Below are positions 44,418 to 56,400 of a stretch of DNA of 64,000 bases, piece by piece (position 1 is the first letter of the stretch; each line of letters begins with the position of its first letter). A program made the translations under genes and the position numbers. The stretch is taken from positions 17,565,934 to 17,629,933 of the forward strand of contig CM055095.1 in assembly GCA_029204225.1 (NCBI GenBank), in the 5' to 3' direction. The notes below the pieces were generated by a model. It was not told the origin of the DNA. It ran no database searches and saw only the letters and a list, made by a program, of their open reading frames with translations. This stretch comes from Diphasiastrum complanatum (lineage: Eukaryota > Streptophyta > Lycopodiopsida > Lycopodiales > Lycopodiaceae).

Positions 44418-47400
44418 ATGACAAGGAGGAGCATTGTGGAAGTAGCGATGGCAGGAGCGCAGTTTGTGAGAGGATTTGTTGCCCCCAATGGCCTTGCAGT
44501 GCTCACGCTTGATCGTCCCAGGGCTCTGAACGCCATGAATCTTGGTTAGTGCCTCCATTTATCATCATCATCATCAATAATATTATGCTGCATGGTTTTC
44601 TTACATCTACATCAAAATGGATCGTAAGCGTGTAGAATTATAAAACTAGAGTTCCTTTTAGTAGGCTTTTGTAACCACATATATTTTTGTGTCAATACAG
44701 TCAGTTTTAGCCTTTGAGGAGAACTTGGAAAGTTGTTATGAAAGTAATCCTAAGATCCCGAAATACTATTTGTTTGGGTAATGACTTGACAGATAGTAGT
44801 GCCTCATGATATGCGGCACATCGTCAAGTCATATAGTATGCATCGGATCAGATCAAGGTTCAAAGAAAGCATTCAACAGTCTCCCGATAACTTAAGAGCA
44901 TATTTTTTAAGCCTTTCTTCATTTCCATCACCTTATTTTCAAGTATAAATACGCACTGGATCAAATCAGGAGCACATGATGTTCAGCCGATAACTTAAGG
45001 GCATATCTTCAAAGTATCAGATTAAGATTGCACTCCGTTCTGTTGAAATCAATACGTGTTGTAGTCAGACACGGTAAACTCTGTATACCGTACGAAGGTG
45101 CTTTGCTGTTTGCAAGTTTTCCAGCTAAAATCAAAGTTCCTAGCGTTAGCTTTGATATTTGCTTCGACAGAATACAATTCTTTTAGGAAGAAATTTGATG
45201 CCGTTCAAAAGCTAACTCGTTGTACAACTAAATTATGCATAAACTGATATTGATACAGGGGGCATTTGAATGGTGTTATGGACTGTAGCTGTGATGGAGC
45301 AGATCCTATACTTGTGCTTTTCCATGTTTGTACCCTTGCATCATAAATTTAATCAACATCGCTGCAATTATTGACTGTGATAACAAGTGTTTAAGTTGTG
45401 CGTGGACCTACCTAAGGCACGACAAGTGAGCTCACTGAAAAAGTCAGACATAGGGGTCCTTTAGCAAAATTAGATCTAGAATCGAGGAATACATTGATGA
45501 GAGATAAAGTTTTCATTTGACATGATCTGCAAATGAGGGTATGCTAGTCACGATAAGGTTTTATGCCTAATGTTGTTTGCTAGTATTAGTTAGAAGCCCG
45601 AACAAGATGAAAATGCACTAGATTTCAAGGGGCATGCACATATGTGAGTTGGTTGGTTTGCACTTGTCTGGCCATTAGGAAAGAGTGAGCGAAGAGATCT
45701 TTATATAATAGATAATATATAAATCTTTATTTTACTCATTTGCAATTGCAAATTGGGTCCAAATGATTGTCTAAGTTTGCCAGGTGTAATTAAGTCACAT
45801 ACTTCATTAGAACTTTTGGATGCCAAGAGATTGGAGATTCAAGCTCCAAACTAAATGAGATCTTTATCTAAGTGGTTGGTGCCCATAGACTACTTATATT
45901 ACCTTCCAATCGCTGTTAAATTTTTGCAATATGTCATACAAGGATTCATTCAATTGGCTTCACTCTTATTTCTTAGCCCTCATCAGTGTTGAGTCTACCC
46001 TTCACCTTAGAAAAGTCATTACAGCTTGTGTTGTACTGATATCTTGGGGGGGGGGGGGGGGGGGGAGGGGGGCATGAACTATCTACTTATCTTCAATCAT
46101 TTTCCCAACCAATCCAGCCATCAAAACACAAAGGTCAACTTGCCAATGCGAGCATTGTCTCCTTGGAGCAAGTGTCATGGGAGGCTAACCTGACTCAGAC
46201 ATTTGTCTCGAGCGCACGAAAGCCCAATCCGGGGCTGCACTAGGATGGGATCCAAAACAAGCCACAAACCATCCAAGCAAGCTAACCAACATATAATGAG
46301 TCTTTCTATCATCACCCAAGCCAACTAATCAATATGAAACCTAAGAGCAAAGCCGAAACCAGCTTAGTGACACGCAAGGAGATGTAGTTGTGATGCCCTT
46401 GCTTGTGCCAGCTAAAACGATGTTGTGTTGCCATAGCCTAGCAGGCTAGATGGAACGAACTACAGTATATGGAAGTTCGAGATGCAAAATATTCTCCAGG
46501 ATCGAGAATATTGGGAGATCGTCACAGGTGTCGAGGTACCTCCTAATACTGACAGGGAGTTGCGGGAGTATCAAAGACGTAGAAGAAAAGCTCATCATAT
46601 CATCAACTTGTCAGTTAGAGATATGATCAGCCCTCATATCAAAGATGCTGCTGGACCCAAGGAGGCTTGGGATATTTTGAAGAACTTGTATGAGACGGTG
46701 AATCAGTCACGGATCTTCTTCTTGACTAATAAGCTTCACACATTGAAGATGGGTACAGATCAGTAACGGACTACTTTACTCGGGTGAAAGATCTGAGAGG
46801 GCAACTTATTGCGGTTAGGGAAGCGAGTCAAGATTTGGATAGTCTACCTTTGGGTTATTGGAACTTTGTAATGAGCAAAGTTCCAAGAAGGGTGGCAAAG
46901 GGAAGAAGAAGAAGAAGAAGCAACAAGATATGGAGGAGAATCAATCAAATCGATCAGAAGATGGAAAGAAAGTGGTTCGAAAAGGAAACTGCTTTGAGTG
47001 ATGGCACAACAAGTTCAAGAAAAAGCAGGATGGAAATTTTGTTGAAGACGAAGAAACATCTAATGCAAAATTGAGTGCCTTGGATCTTGAAGACTATGAG
47101 TTGTTTTCGGCATTGACATCTTTTGGTGGTGGCTTCTCGAAGGAAGAAGACAATTGGTTTATTGATTCAGGAGCTTCGAAGCATATGACACCTAGACGAG
47201 AGTGGCTATCTAATTTTCAAAAATTAGATCGATAGCTCTCCAACACTAGCAATTCTTGGCCAATGTTCCTTGGATCTTCATGATCTTGGCACTCATGTTG
47301 TTTTCCAGTAATACAATCTGTCCTCTTTCTAGGAACCTGCCTTGCAAGTCAGTGATCAGATTCCAATAGCTCTTCAATTCCAGCAAATCATACAAGTAAC

Positions 47401-50400
47401 CCAAGATAAGATTCCTATTGTGATGAAATAATAGCCAAACACATGAGAGAGAACACAAGCGATGAGAAACTCCAACTATGTCCCATTGCGAATGAGCTTG
47501 GACGCATTACTATTTATAGACTTTGGTCTATGCCGAAAAGCAAAAGCAGCCTAAAAGAAATTGCCTAATTGGTGTCTCTATTTAAGGCAAAAGCACCAAG
47601 ACCTATTTATAGCAAAACTTATGTTCCTAATCAAGCACTAGAATTTTGACCTTGAGTCTAACTAAATTCTAACTTGACTTTATTAAATATAGATAAGGGC
47701 CCCTAGATTTAGCATGCAGGCATGGCCCAATAATTTCTTTTTCATTTCCGGTCCAAACCGGCTCCGAATGGTTCAAACGATTCGAACTGTGGTTTTTGAG
47801 CCTGGAAGAAGGTCCTACCATCTGCTCCATTAGCACATTGAGTGCACACCATTTTACCACAAAAGTTTTGGTTGTGGTTTTGGCTTCATTGGAAGCCTGC
47901 ATATTAGTTAGTATTCTGTTATTTCAGCAGAATACAGCCACCTATATCTTCTTGTGAATGAGCTATTGCATGTGGTGTATTGCAATCTATAGTGCTCATT
48001 AATTCAGCTTTGATCTTGCTGATTTTTTAGTAGATTTTGGCTTGGAATCTGTTTTTCCCATCTACAATTAGCTGAATTTTCAGAAATGGCTAAAGAATCT
48101 GAATCTATAGGTTCTTTGTTCAATGAAGATAGGTTGGATGGAACTAATTTCTCCTTGTGGTGCTACATGATCAAAAACCTCCTTATTGCTAAAGGTTTGT
48201 TTGAAGTTGTAAGTGGTGATGAAGAGAAGCCACCTAGTTTGGCACCTACTACACCGTCAAGAGCTACTTCTTCTACATATGTGGAGGTGTCTTCCGAAGA
48301 ACAAAAGAAGTGGGATCGACGTGACGCACAAGCACATTCGGTCATAGCGTTATCCGTGAAGAGATCAATCCTACCTCACATTCGATCATGCAAGACTTCC
48401 AAGAGTGCTTGGGAAGTACTTGCCAAGATGTTCCAAGTGAAGAATACGGCGAAAGTGCTTTTTCTACGTAATCAACTCTCAACATTGAAGATGCAAGAGG
48501 GTGATACGCTTTCAAATCACTTAATGAAGATCAAGGATCTTTGTGAAGAGCTTCTTAGCAATGACGAAATTGTCGAGAACTCTCAATTTGTTTCAATTAC
48601 TCTTAATTCACTTCCTCATTCCTATCTTCCATTTGTGTCTACTTTAAGCATATCTCTTAGGGGACAACAAATCTCCTTTGAAGAGCTTGTTGGCTTACTT
48701 CTCCAAGAAGAGCAAACAAGGATTAATTTTGGTGAACAAGAAAATCAAGCCTTCTTCACCAAAGGCAAAGGCAAGGGCAAGTGGAAAGGTAAGCCTTCTT
48801 CTTCCAAGGATCAAAAATCCAAGGAAGCCAAAAGGATCCAAAAAGAAGGGTAAGTGCCATTATTGTAAAAAGTTTGGGCACCACATAAAGGAATGTAGGA
48901 AGAAGCTTACTAAGGATAAAGAGAAAGGTATTGATACAAATACAACCATGATTTCATTAGAACATCAAAAGGAGGATGATTCTTTCAATGGTGATTTTGC
49001 TTTTGTCACTAACAATCTCATTGCTAATCAAAATGAGATTTCTACCACTTCTCGGCTTGCTGGTTTTTCAGCAGAAAACAACACTACTTCAGCTTTGCAG
49101 GTTGCTCTTTTTTCTTCCATTGATTGGGTGATTGATAGCAGAGCTACACGCCATATGACTCACCGTAGAGACGTCTTCACAAAGCTTATGAAAATCAAAG
49201 ATGGAAGCAAGGTTCAAGGTGTTGACAACACCTCCTATCCAATTGAAGGCATTGGATCTATACCCCCTCATTCTTCCCAATGGAGAAGAAAAGTACATTC
49301 GAAATGTACTTTATGCTCCTAAGACTAAGAAAAATCTCATTTCGGTCTCTACAATCATGAATCAAGGATTGATTGTAGAATTTAAAGAAGACAAATGTCT
49401 TATAAAAGACCCAAAGAGATCACTTTTAATTGTTGCTTCGGGAACATTGCGAGGAGGTTTGTTTTTGTTGGATATTTATGAACCTAAAGCTTTGACATCC
49501 TTTGGTCTTGTTGCTACTAATTCACATGCATTGGAGTTGGCTAAACTATGTCATGCGAGGTACGGGCATCTCAATTTTGGAAGTTTGAATATGTTGAAGA
49601 AATTCAACATGGTGGAAGGCATTCCAAATATAGAGCATCCCGAAGGACATGTATGCGAAGGATGCATACTTGGTAAGTTTCAACGGAAGCCTTTTCCTAT
49701 TGATGGGACTATCAAAGCTGGTGATAAGTTTGCCTTAATTCATAGTGATGTATGTGGTCCAATGAGGACCGAATCCATTGGTAAATGCAAGTACTTCATT
49801 GCTTTTATTGATGATTTTTCAAGGTTTACATGGATCTTTCCTATGAAGGCAAAATCTGAAGTTTTTCAACGCTTCAAAGATTTTCTAGCTATGATAGAAA
49901 ATCAATTTGGGCATACTCTAAAGATACTACGTACCGACCGAGGAGGGGAATACATTCAAAGTATGTTCGGCACATTTCTTCAAAGAAAAGGCATTCTACA
50001 TCAAATGACTACACCTTACACACCGCAACAAAATGGTGTTGCCGAGAGGAAAAATCGCACAATCATGGAGATGGCTCGTTGCATGCTTAAGGCAAAGGCC
50101 GTTCCCCACAAGTTTTGGGCTGAAGTGGTTATTACGGCGGCATACTTAGTAATCGGTGTCCGACTAAAGCCTTGAAGATTTTGACTCCTTATGAAGTTTG
50201 GTATGGTTAGAAGCAATCAGTTTTTCACTTTCGCACTTTTGGTTGCACGGCTTATGCGTTTATTCCCGATAAGCTAAGATCCAAACTAGATGATAAAGGA
50301 GTAAAATGCATTTTTATGGGCTATAGTAGTGAAAGTGAAGGCTATAGATTATTTAATGTGGATACTAACAAAATCATAGTGAGTCGTGATGTTCATTTTG

Positions 50401-53400
50401 ATGAGAAGAACTCCTATGATCTTGCGCCCATTCATGTCATGAAAGGAGACATCCCCCAAGATGACTATGTTGAAGTGTTTCTAGATTTGATATCACCATC
50501 TAATGTTGAAGAGGAGGGACTGCTGTAATAAATCCTAACACCACAGTAGGGCAAACACTAACTGATCCACCCAACCTTGCCTACCCCCTGATATAGAGTA
50601 AGCCCCTCCTAGCCCAGTGTGAGAACTGGTAACATGCAACTGCCAAGTGTAGGCCACGTGTCACTGCCGTGGCCGACTGCATGTCGAGACCCAACTGGGG
50701 GGCATGTCCTGCTGACAGGGTCCCTAGACTGTGTTAGGCTCGCCATGGCTATGGACCGTGCTGGGGCACACTACTCACACTGTCTTGCCCTGTTGGTCGT
50801 GTACGCTGGACACGACCCTGACTGTGGTATCTGACCTATCTGTGTTCTCTAGGGTTCGGCACTGGTCACGAGCTCGTAACACTCCCTCCCCCTTAAGAAC
50901 CGTCTTGGTCCTCTAAGACAAAGTCTGGAAAAATCTTGCGAAGGACGCTGCCTCTTTCCCAAGTGCTCCAAAAATTTCCATTCAACTTACTGTCCCGGTC
51001 GCTGACTATGCTGGAAGGTACACCGTACAATTTAAATAGCCCGTCTACAAACAACCTCGCTAACTCTGGAGCTCTAACGGTTGTCTTGGTCGGAATAAAA
51101 TGAGCCATTTTGGTCAGACGGTCAACTGTGACCCATATAGCGTCATTACCCCTTTGGGTTTTAGGCAGGCCTACTATAAAATCCATGGAGATACTCTTTC
51201 ATTTACCAGCTGGTATATCTAAGGGCTGTATCAACCCTCCTGCCTTTAAACGCTCTGCTTTATCTACTTGACATTTTTGGCAACTGGTTACTTATTGCTG
51301 GACGTCCTTTTTCAGGTCTGTCAGGACCTCAAAGTTGGCACCCTACAAATAACGCCTCTAAGTCTTAAGGGCATGGACTATTGAAAAGAGTTCCTCTTCA
51401 TAGGCACTATACCTAGTATGAGCTGGCTCGAGGCTTTTACTCTCGAACGCAACTGGTCGTCCACCCTGAGTTAGTACAGCACCGACTGCAAAGTTGCTAG
51501 CATCTGTTTCGACCACAAATGGCTGATTGGGGTCGACGACTTTTAAAACTGGTGTTGTAGCTAAGGCTGTTTTGAGAGCGTCAAAGCTCTCCTGCTGTGC
51601 GGACTCCCAAATGTACTTCTTTCCCTTCCCCTTAAGAAGATTTGTCATGGGAACTGCTATCTGAGCATATTCCTTGACAAATCGTCTGTAATATCCCGCC
51701 AAACCAAGAAAAATCTAAGGTTCCATAATATTTTGAGGTCTTAGCCAACTCAGTATGGCTTTAACCTTATTCGGGTCCATTTTAATCCCCTCTGACGAGA
51801 TAATGTGACCCAAATATGTTATTTCTTCTACGAAGAATTCACAGTTGGATTGTTTAGCATAAAGCTTATGCTTTCTGAGCAGTCGAAACACCTTTCTGAG
51901 ATGTTTTAGATGCTCCTTCCTCGTTTTGCTGTAGACGAGGATGTCATCTAAAAATACGACCACGAATTTACCCAAGTATGGTCTGAGGACACTGTTCATC
52001 AAGGTCTTAAAGGTAGCTGGAGCATTTGTGAGCCCAAATGGCATTACCTTAAACTCATAATGATCGTGAAGAGTCCTAAAAGCTTTTTTCGAGACATCTT
52101 CCGATTTTATACGGACTTGATGATATCCCGATTTGAGGTCTATTTTACTGAAAAATTTAGCCCCGTCGAGTTGATCAAACAACTCGTCTGCCCGAGGCAT
52201 AGGGTATTTATTCTTTATTGTGACTTTATTGAGGGCTCTGTAATCTACGCAAAGACGCATAGACCCCTCTTTCTTTTTCACCAAAAGGACTGGTGAGGCC
52301 CATGGTGAACTATTGGTCTGAATTGGCCTTTTCCAAGATAATCTGTTAACTACCTAGTTATTTCTTCATCCTCTGTTCGGCTGACCCGATACGGAGGTTT
52401 AGAAACAAGTGCTGTACCTGGTACTAGGTTTATTACATGATCTACCTCTCTGCTAGGTGGCAAACCATGTGGCAAATCTTCAGGAAAAACATCTTTAAAT
52501 TTAGACAATAAAGTTTCTAATTTATTGATTTTTTGCTGTATAGAACTAGAAATAGAAACTTCAGGAATAAACTGAAAGTCACATAAGAATATCTGATGGT
52601 CATCGTCTCCGATTAGCTGACAGAGCTCTGAACTGCAGACCATAGGACTGTTGGGAACATCATGCTCCCCATGCAACTGGATCTCTCGACCTTTATGCTG
52701 AAAGCTGAGGGTGTTCTCCTGATAATTTCTGTGGAGGGAAGGTCCTAAACTGTAGAGCCAATCTCTCCCGAGAACAATGTCTGTGCGATCCAGGTGCATT
52801 ATCTGAAAGTTTATTTCATCTTGGTACTCCTGAATACCAAGATTTAAACTACTTACCATAGTTTCCCATATTTTCTTATCTTCACCCTTAGCTAGTGAAA
52901 CTATGTACCTATGCTAACCAGATACTTCTGGAAGTTTAAGTTTTTTAACTAGGGTGTAGTTGATGAAATTATGGGTTGCCCCATCATCAACCTCACTGGT
53001 TACGAACTTTCCCATGCATACGTACTAGGTCATGCGGCCCAAAGCTGAAGGGTCATTGCAGAGGTCAGCTGGCAACAATGTTCATGATCTTCATGATACA
53101 CTTTGATCAATCCGTTTAGCACTTGAAAATCGAGGTTTAAGCACTCTTCTGATAGCGCTGGTTCTGCTCCTAAACTTCTGATTTCTATTCCCTTTGAAAT
53201 CTGAGAATTACTCTCTGAAAACGAAGAATAGATAGCTGTTTTCTACAGTGATGGATCTGTCTCAGAAATCTAACTCATATTCCAACTGAAAGGAAGATGA
53301 TTCAATGGAGATTTTCGCAGTAGAAAGTTACTCCTCCAGCGCTGGATCTGTCTCTCTTATTTACCAAAGTTTTAAGAGATTCTGAGCACTCTCTCTACTT

Positions 53401-56400
53401 TCTCCCTGATGCTACTTAGCTCCCAAATATGGAGATGGCTCTGATACCAGTGTAATAAGTCCTAACACCACAGTAGGGCAAACACTAACTATCCACCCAA
53501 CCTTGCCTACTCCCTGATCTAGAGTAAGTCCCCTCCTAGCCCAGTGTGAGTGTTACGAGCTCGTAACCAGTGCCGAACCCTAGAGAACACAGATAGGTTA
53601 GATACCACAGTCAGGGTCGTGTCCAGCGTACACGACCAACAGGGCAAGATAGTGTGAGTAGTGTGCCCCAGCATGGTCCATAGCCATGGCGGGCCTAACA
53701 CAGTCTAGGGACCCTGTCAGCAGGATAGGGCCCCCAGTTGGGTCTCGACGTGCAGTCGGCCACGTCAGTGACACGTGGCCGACACTTGGCAGTTGCATGC
53801 TACCAGTCCTCACATTGGGCTAGGAGGGGCTTACTCTATATCAGGGGGTAGGCAAGGTTGGGTGGATCAGTTAGTGTTTACCCTACTGTGGTGTTCGGAT
53901 CCATTACAGTGAGGACTGATAGCATGCAACTGAGTGTCGGCCACGTGGCACTGATGTGGGCGACTGCACGTCGGAACCCAACTGGGGGCCTTGTCCTGCT
54001 GACAGGGTCCCTAGACTGTCTTAGGCCCGCCATGGCTATGGCCCGTGGTGGGGCACACTACTCACACTGTCTTGCCCTGTTGGTCGTGTATGCTGGACAC
54101 GACCCTGACTGTGGTATCTGACCTATCTGTGTTCTCTAGGGTTCGGCACAAATCACGAGCTCGTAACAACTGCCATCATCCTACAGCCCACTGGTTCTTC
54201 AAGCGAACAGCCCATAATTCATCAAGAGGAGCAGATTTATGAAGAGGAACGGCCTGTTGAAAACTTTGGACAACATAGTCCAATTTCAGAGCACTTTGGA
54301 CAGCAAATTGTTGACAGTTCAGATCACTTTGGACAGCAAAGCGTTGATCAAAGTAAGGCTGTTGGACAGCCTAAACCAGTCCCTAAATAGCTGTTGCAGA
54401 CTTTGCAGGACAGCAAAGTGAACCGCTTCTATGAAGGGAAGACTCGTGCCTCATCTAAATCAGTAGAATTTGCTGATTTTTCTATTTTTGCTCTTACATC
54501 TATTGAGGATAGTGCAATAGAACCTGTTTTTTATGAGCAGGCCAGAGGAGTAAAATGTTGGGAGGACGCGATGAAAGAGGAGTATGACTCACTCATAAAG
54601 AACCAAACATGGGTTCTTGTTGATCTTCCACATGGAAAGAAAGCAATTGGCTGTTAATGGGTTTATAAGATCAAGTACAAGTCCGATGGTACTGTTGAAA
54701 GATACAAGGCAAGACTTGTTGCCAAAGGTTATGCGCAAAAGGAGGGCATTGATTATGAGGAAACTTTTGCACCTACCGCACGAATAACTACCGTAAGGAT
54801 AGTCACTGCTTTGGTTGCCCATCATGGTTGGCGTATGCACCAATTGACATAAAGACAACCTTCCTCAATGGTGATCTTAATGAGGAAGTTTACCTTCAGC
54901 AACCTGTTGGTTTTTTGGTTGCAGGTCAAGAAGACAAAGTGTGTCTTCTCAAGAAGGCTCTCTATGGACTAAAACAAGCCCCAAGGATGTGGTATCAAAA
55001 GATACACACATACTTTTGTGATCATGGGTTTTCTAACAGTCCTAGTGAATCTACACTTTATGTCATGCATACATCTGAGTTTATCATCATCATTTTGCTA
55101 TATGTTGATGATATTATCATTACGGGTTGTAATGAACAATATATTGCAGCCTTAAAATCTGATCTTGCTTCAGTTTATGATACATCAGATTTAGGCCAAT
55201 TGCATTTCTACCTTGGTCTTGAGGTTTTGCAAGGAAAGGCTGGAATCTTCATTACCCAACAGCGGTACATTAAGCAGATTTTGAAGTGTTTCAAAATGGA
55301 AGATTGCAAGCTGGTTGCTACACCAATTGAGACGGGCCTGAAGTTAAAGTAATCAAAGTGGTGGTGAACCATTTGATACTACACTATATTGTCAAGCGGT
55401 TGGAAGTCTCATCTACTTATGCAACTCAAGACCAGACATATCTTATAGTGTTTCCCTCATGAGTCAATTCATGCATGCTCCGTTGACATCACATTGGAAA
55501 GCATTGTAGAGGATCCTTCGATATCTTCAAGGAAGTAAAATACTTGGTCTGTTTTATCCTTCTAGTGATGATGCATGTTTGGCTGGTTTTTGTGACTCGG
55601 ATTGGGGTGGAGATCAAGACACTAGACGCTCTACTAGTGGTCATTGCTTTTTCATTGGAAATTCTGCAGTTTCTTGGTTAAGCAAGAAGCAGCCCACCGT
55701 TGCTACATCCTCAAGTGAAGCAGAATATAGAGCAACATTTTCAGCCACTACGGAGGGTATATGGCTGAGACAATTACTTGTCGATCCAGCCCTCAGCTAC
55801 TCTCCTATTTATGGATAGTCAAAGTGCTATTGCCATTGCACGAAATCCAGTATTTCATGCAAGAATAAAGCATATCGAGATCCACTATCACTTTGTTCGG
55901 GAGAAGCTTCATAATGGCGACATCACGCTTGAATATTGTCCCACGGAGGATAATATTGCATATGTGTTCACTAAGGCATTGCCTAGAGTTCGATTTAAAG
56001 CTCTTTGTGAAGCTTTAAATTTAAAGCAACATGCTGATTTTCTTACTTAGTGAATACATGTCATTTCTACATGTCATTTTCATCTAAGGAGGGTGTTATA
56101 ATAATAAACGTAAATGATGTAGAAGCCATAGGTTACTATGACCCAAAAGGTCGAGATCTGTGTAACCATGGTCATTTATATTTCAGGCCCAAGTTAGTAT
56201 GAAACTAACTTGTAGGGACTCGTGGGTCCACTAGGGGCCTATACATGTGAATTAAGTACCTAACTTGTTATTTGGGGTACTTAATTATTTTATGTAACTT
56301 ATGGTAGCTAGTTAGCCATTAGTCAAGTTATTGGACAGCCAACAGTCATGAAGGTAGATAGCCATCTTGGACTACTTATATGTAGCCATTCATTTGTATG

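Larger units (their letters stand above)
50524..54168 (-). mobile_element. Ty3/Gypsy LTR retrotransposon nested in Copia B
   Basis: Target duplication ACTGC (50519-50523 and 54169-54173). Minus orientation: 5' LTR 54168-53451 (itself interrupted), primer site 53449-53438, protease, RT, RNase H, partial integrase, polypurine tract (AAGGGGGAGGGAG) and 3' LTR 50881-50524. Gag is missing (53030-53430 is leader-like), so it is non-autonomous. The order PR-RT-RH-INT is diagnostic for Gypsy. Confidence 0.93.

Noticed and set aside
42313-44558. Small open frames on both strands around the hydrolase 5' region and the solo LTR
   Set aside because: No motif, no homology; explained by LTR, LINE or upstream non-coding sequence.
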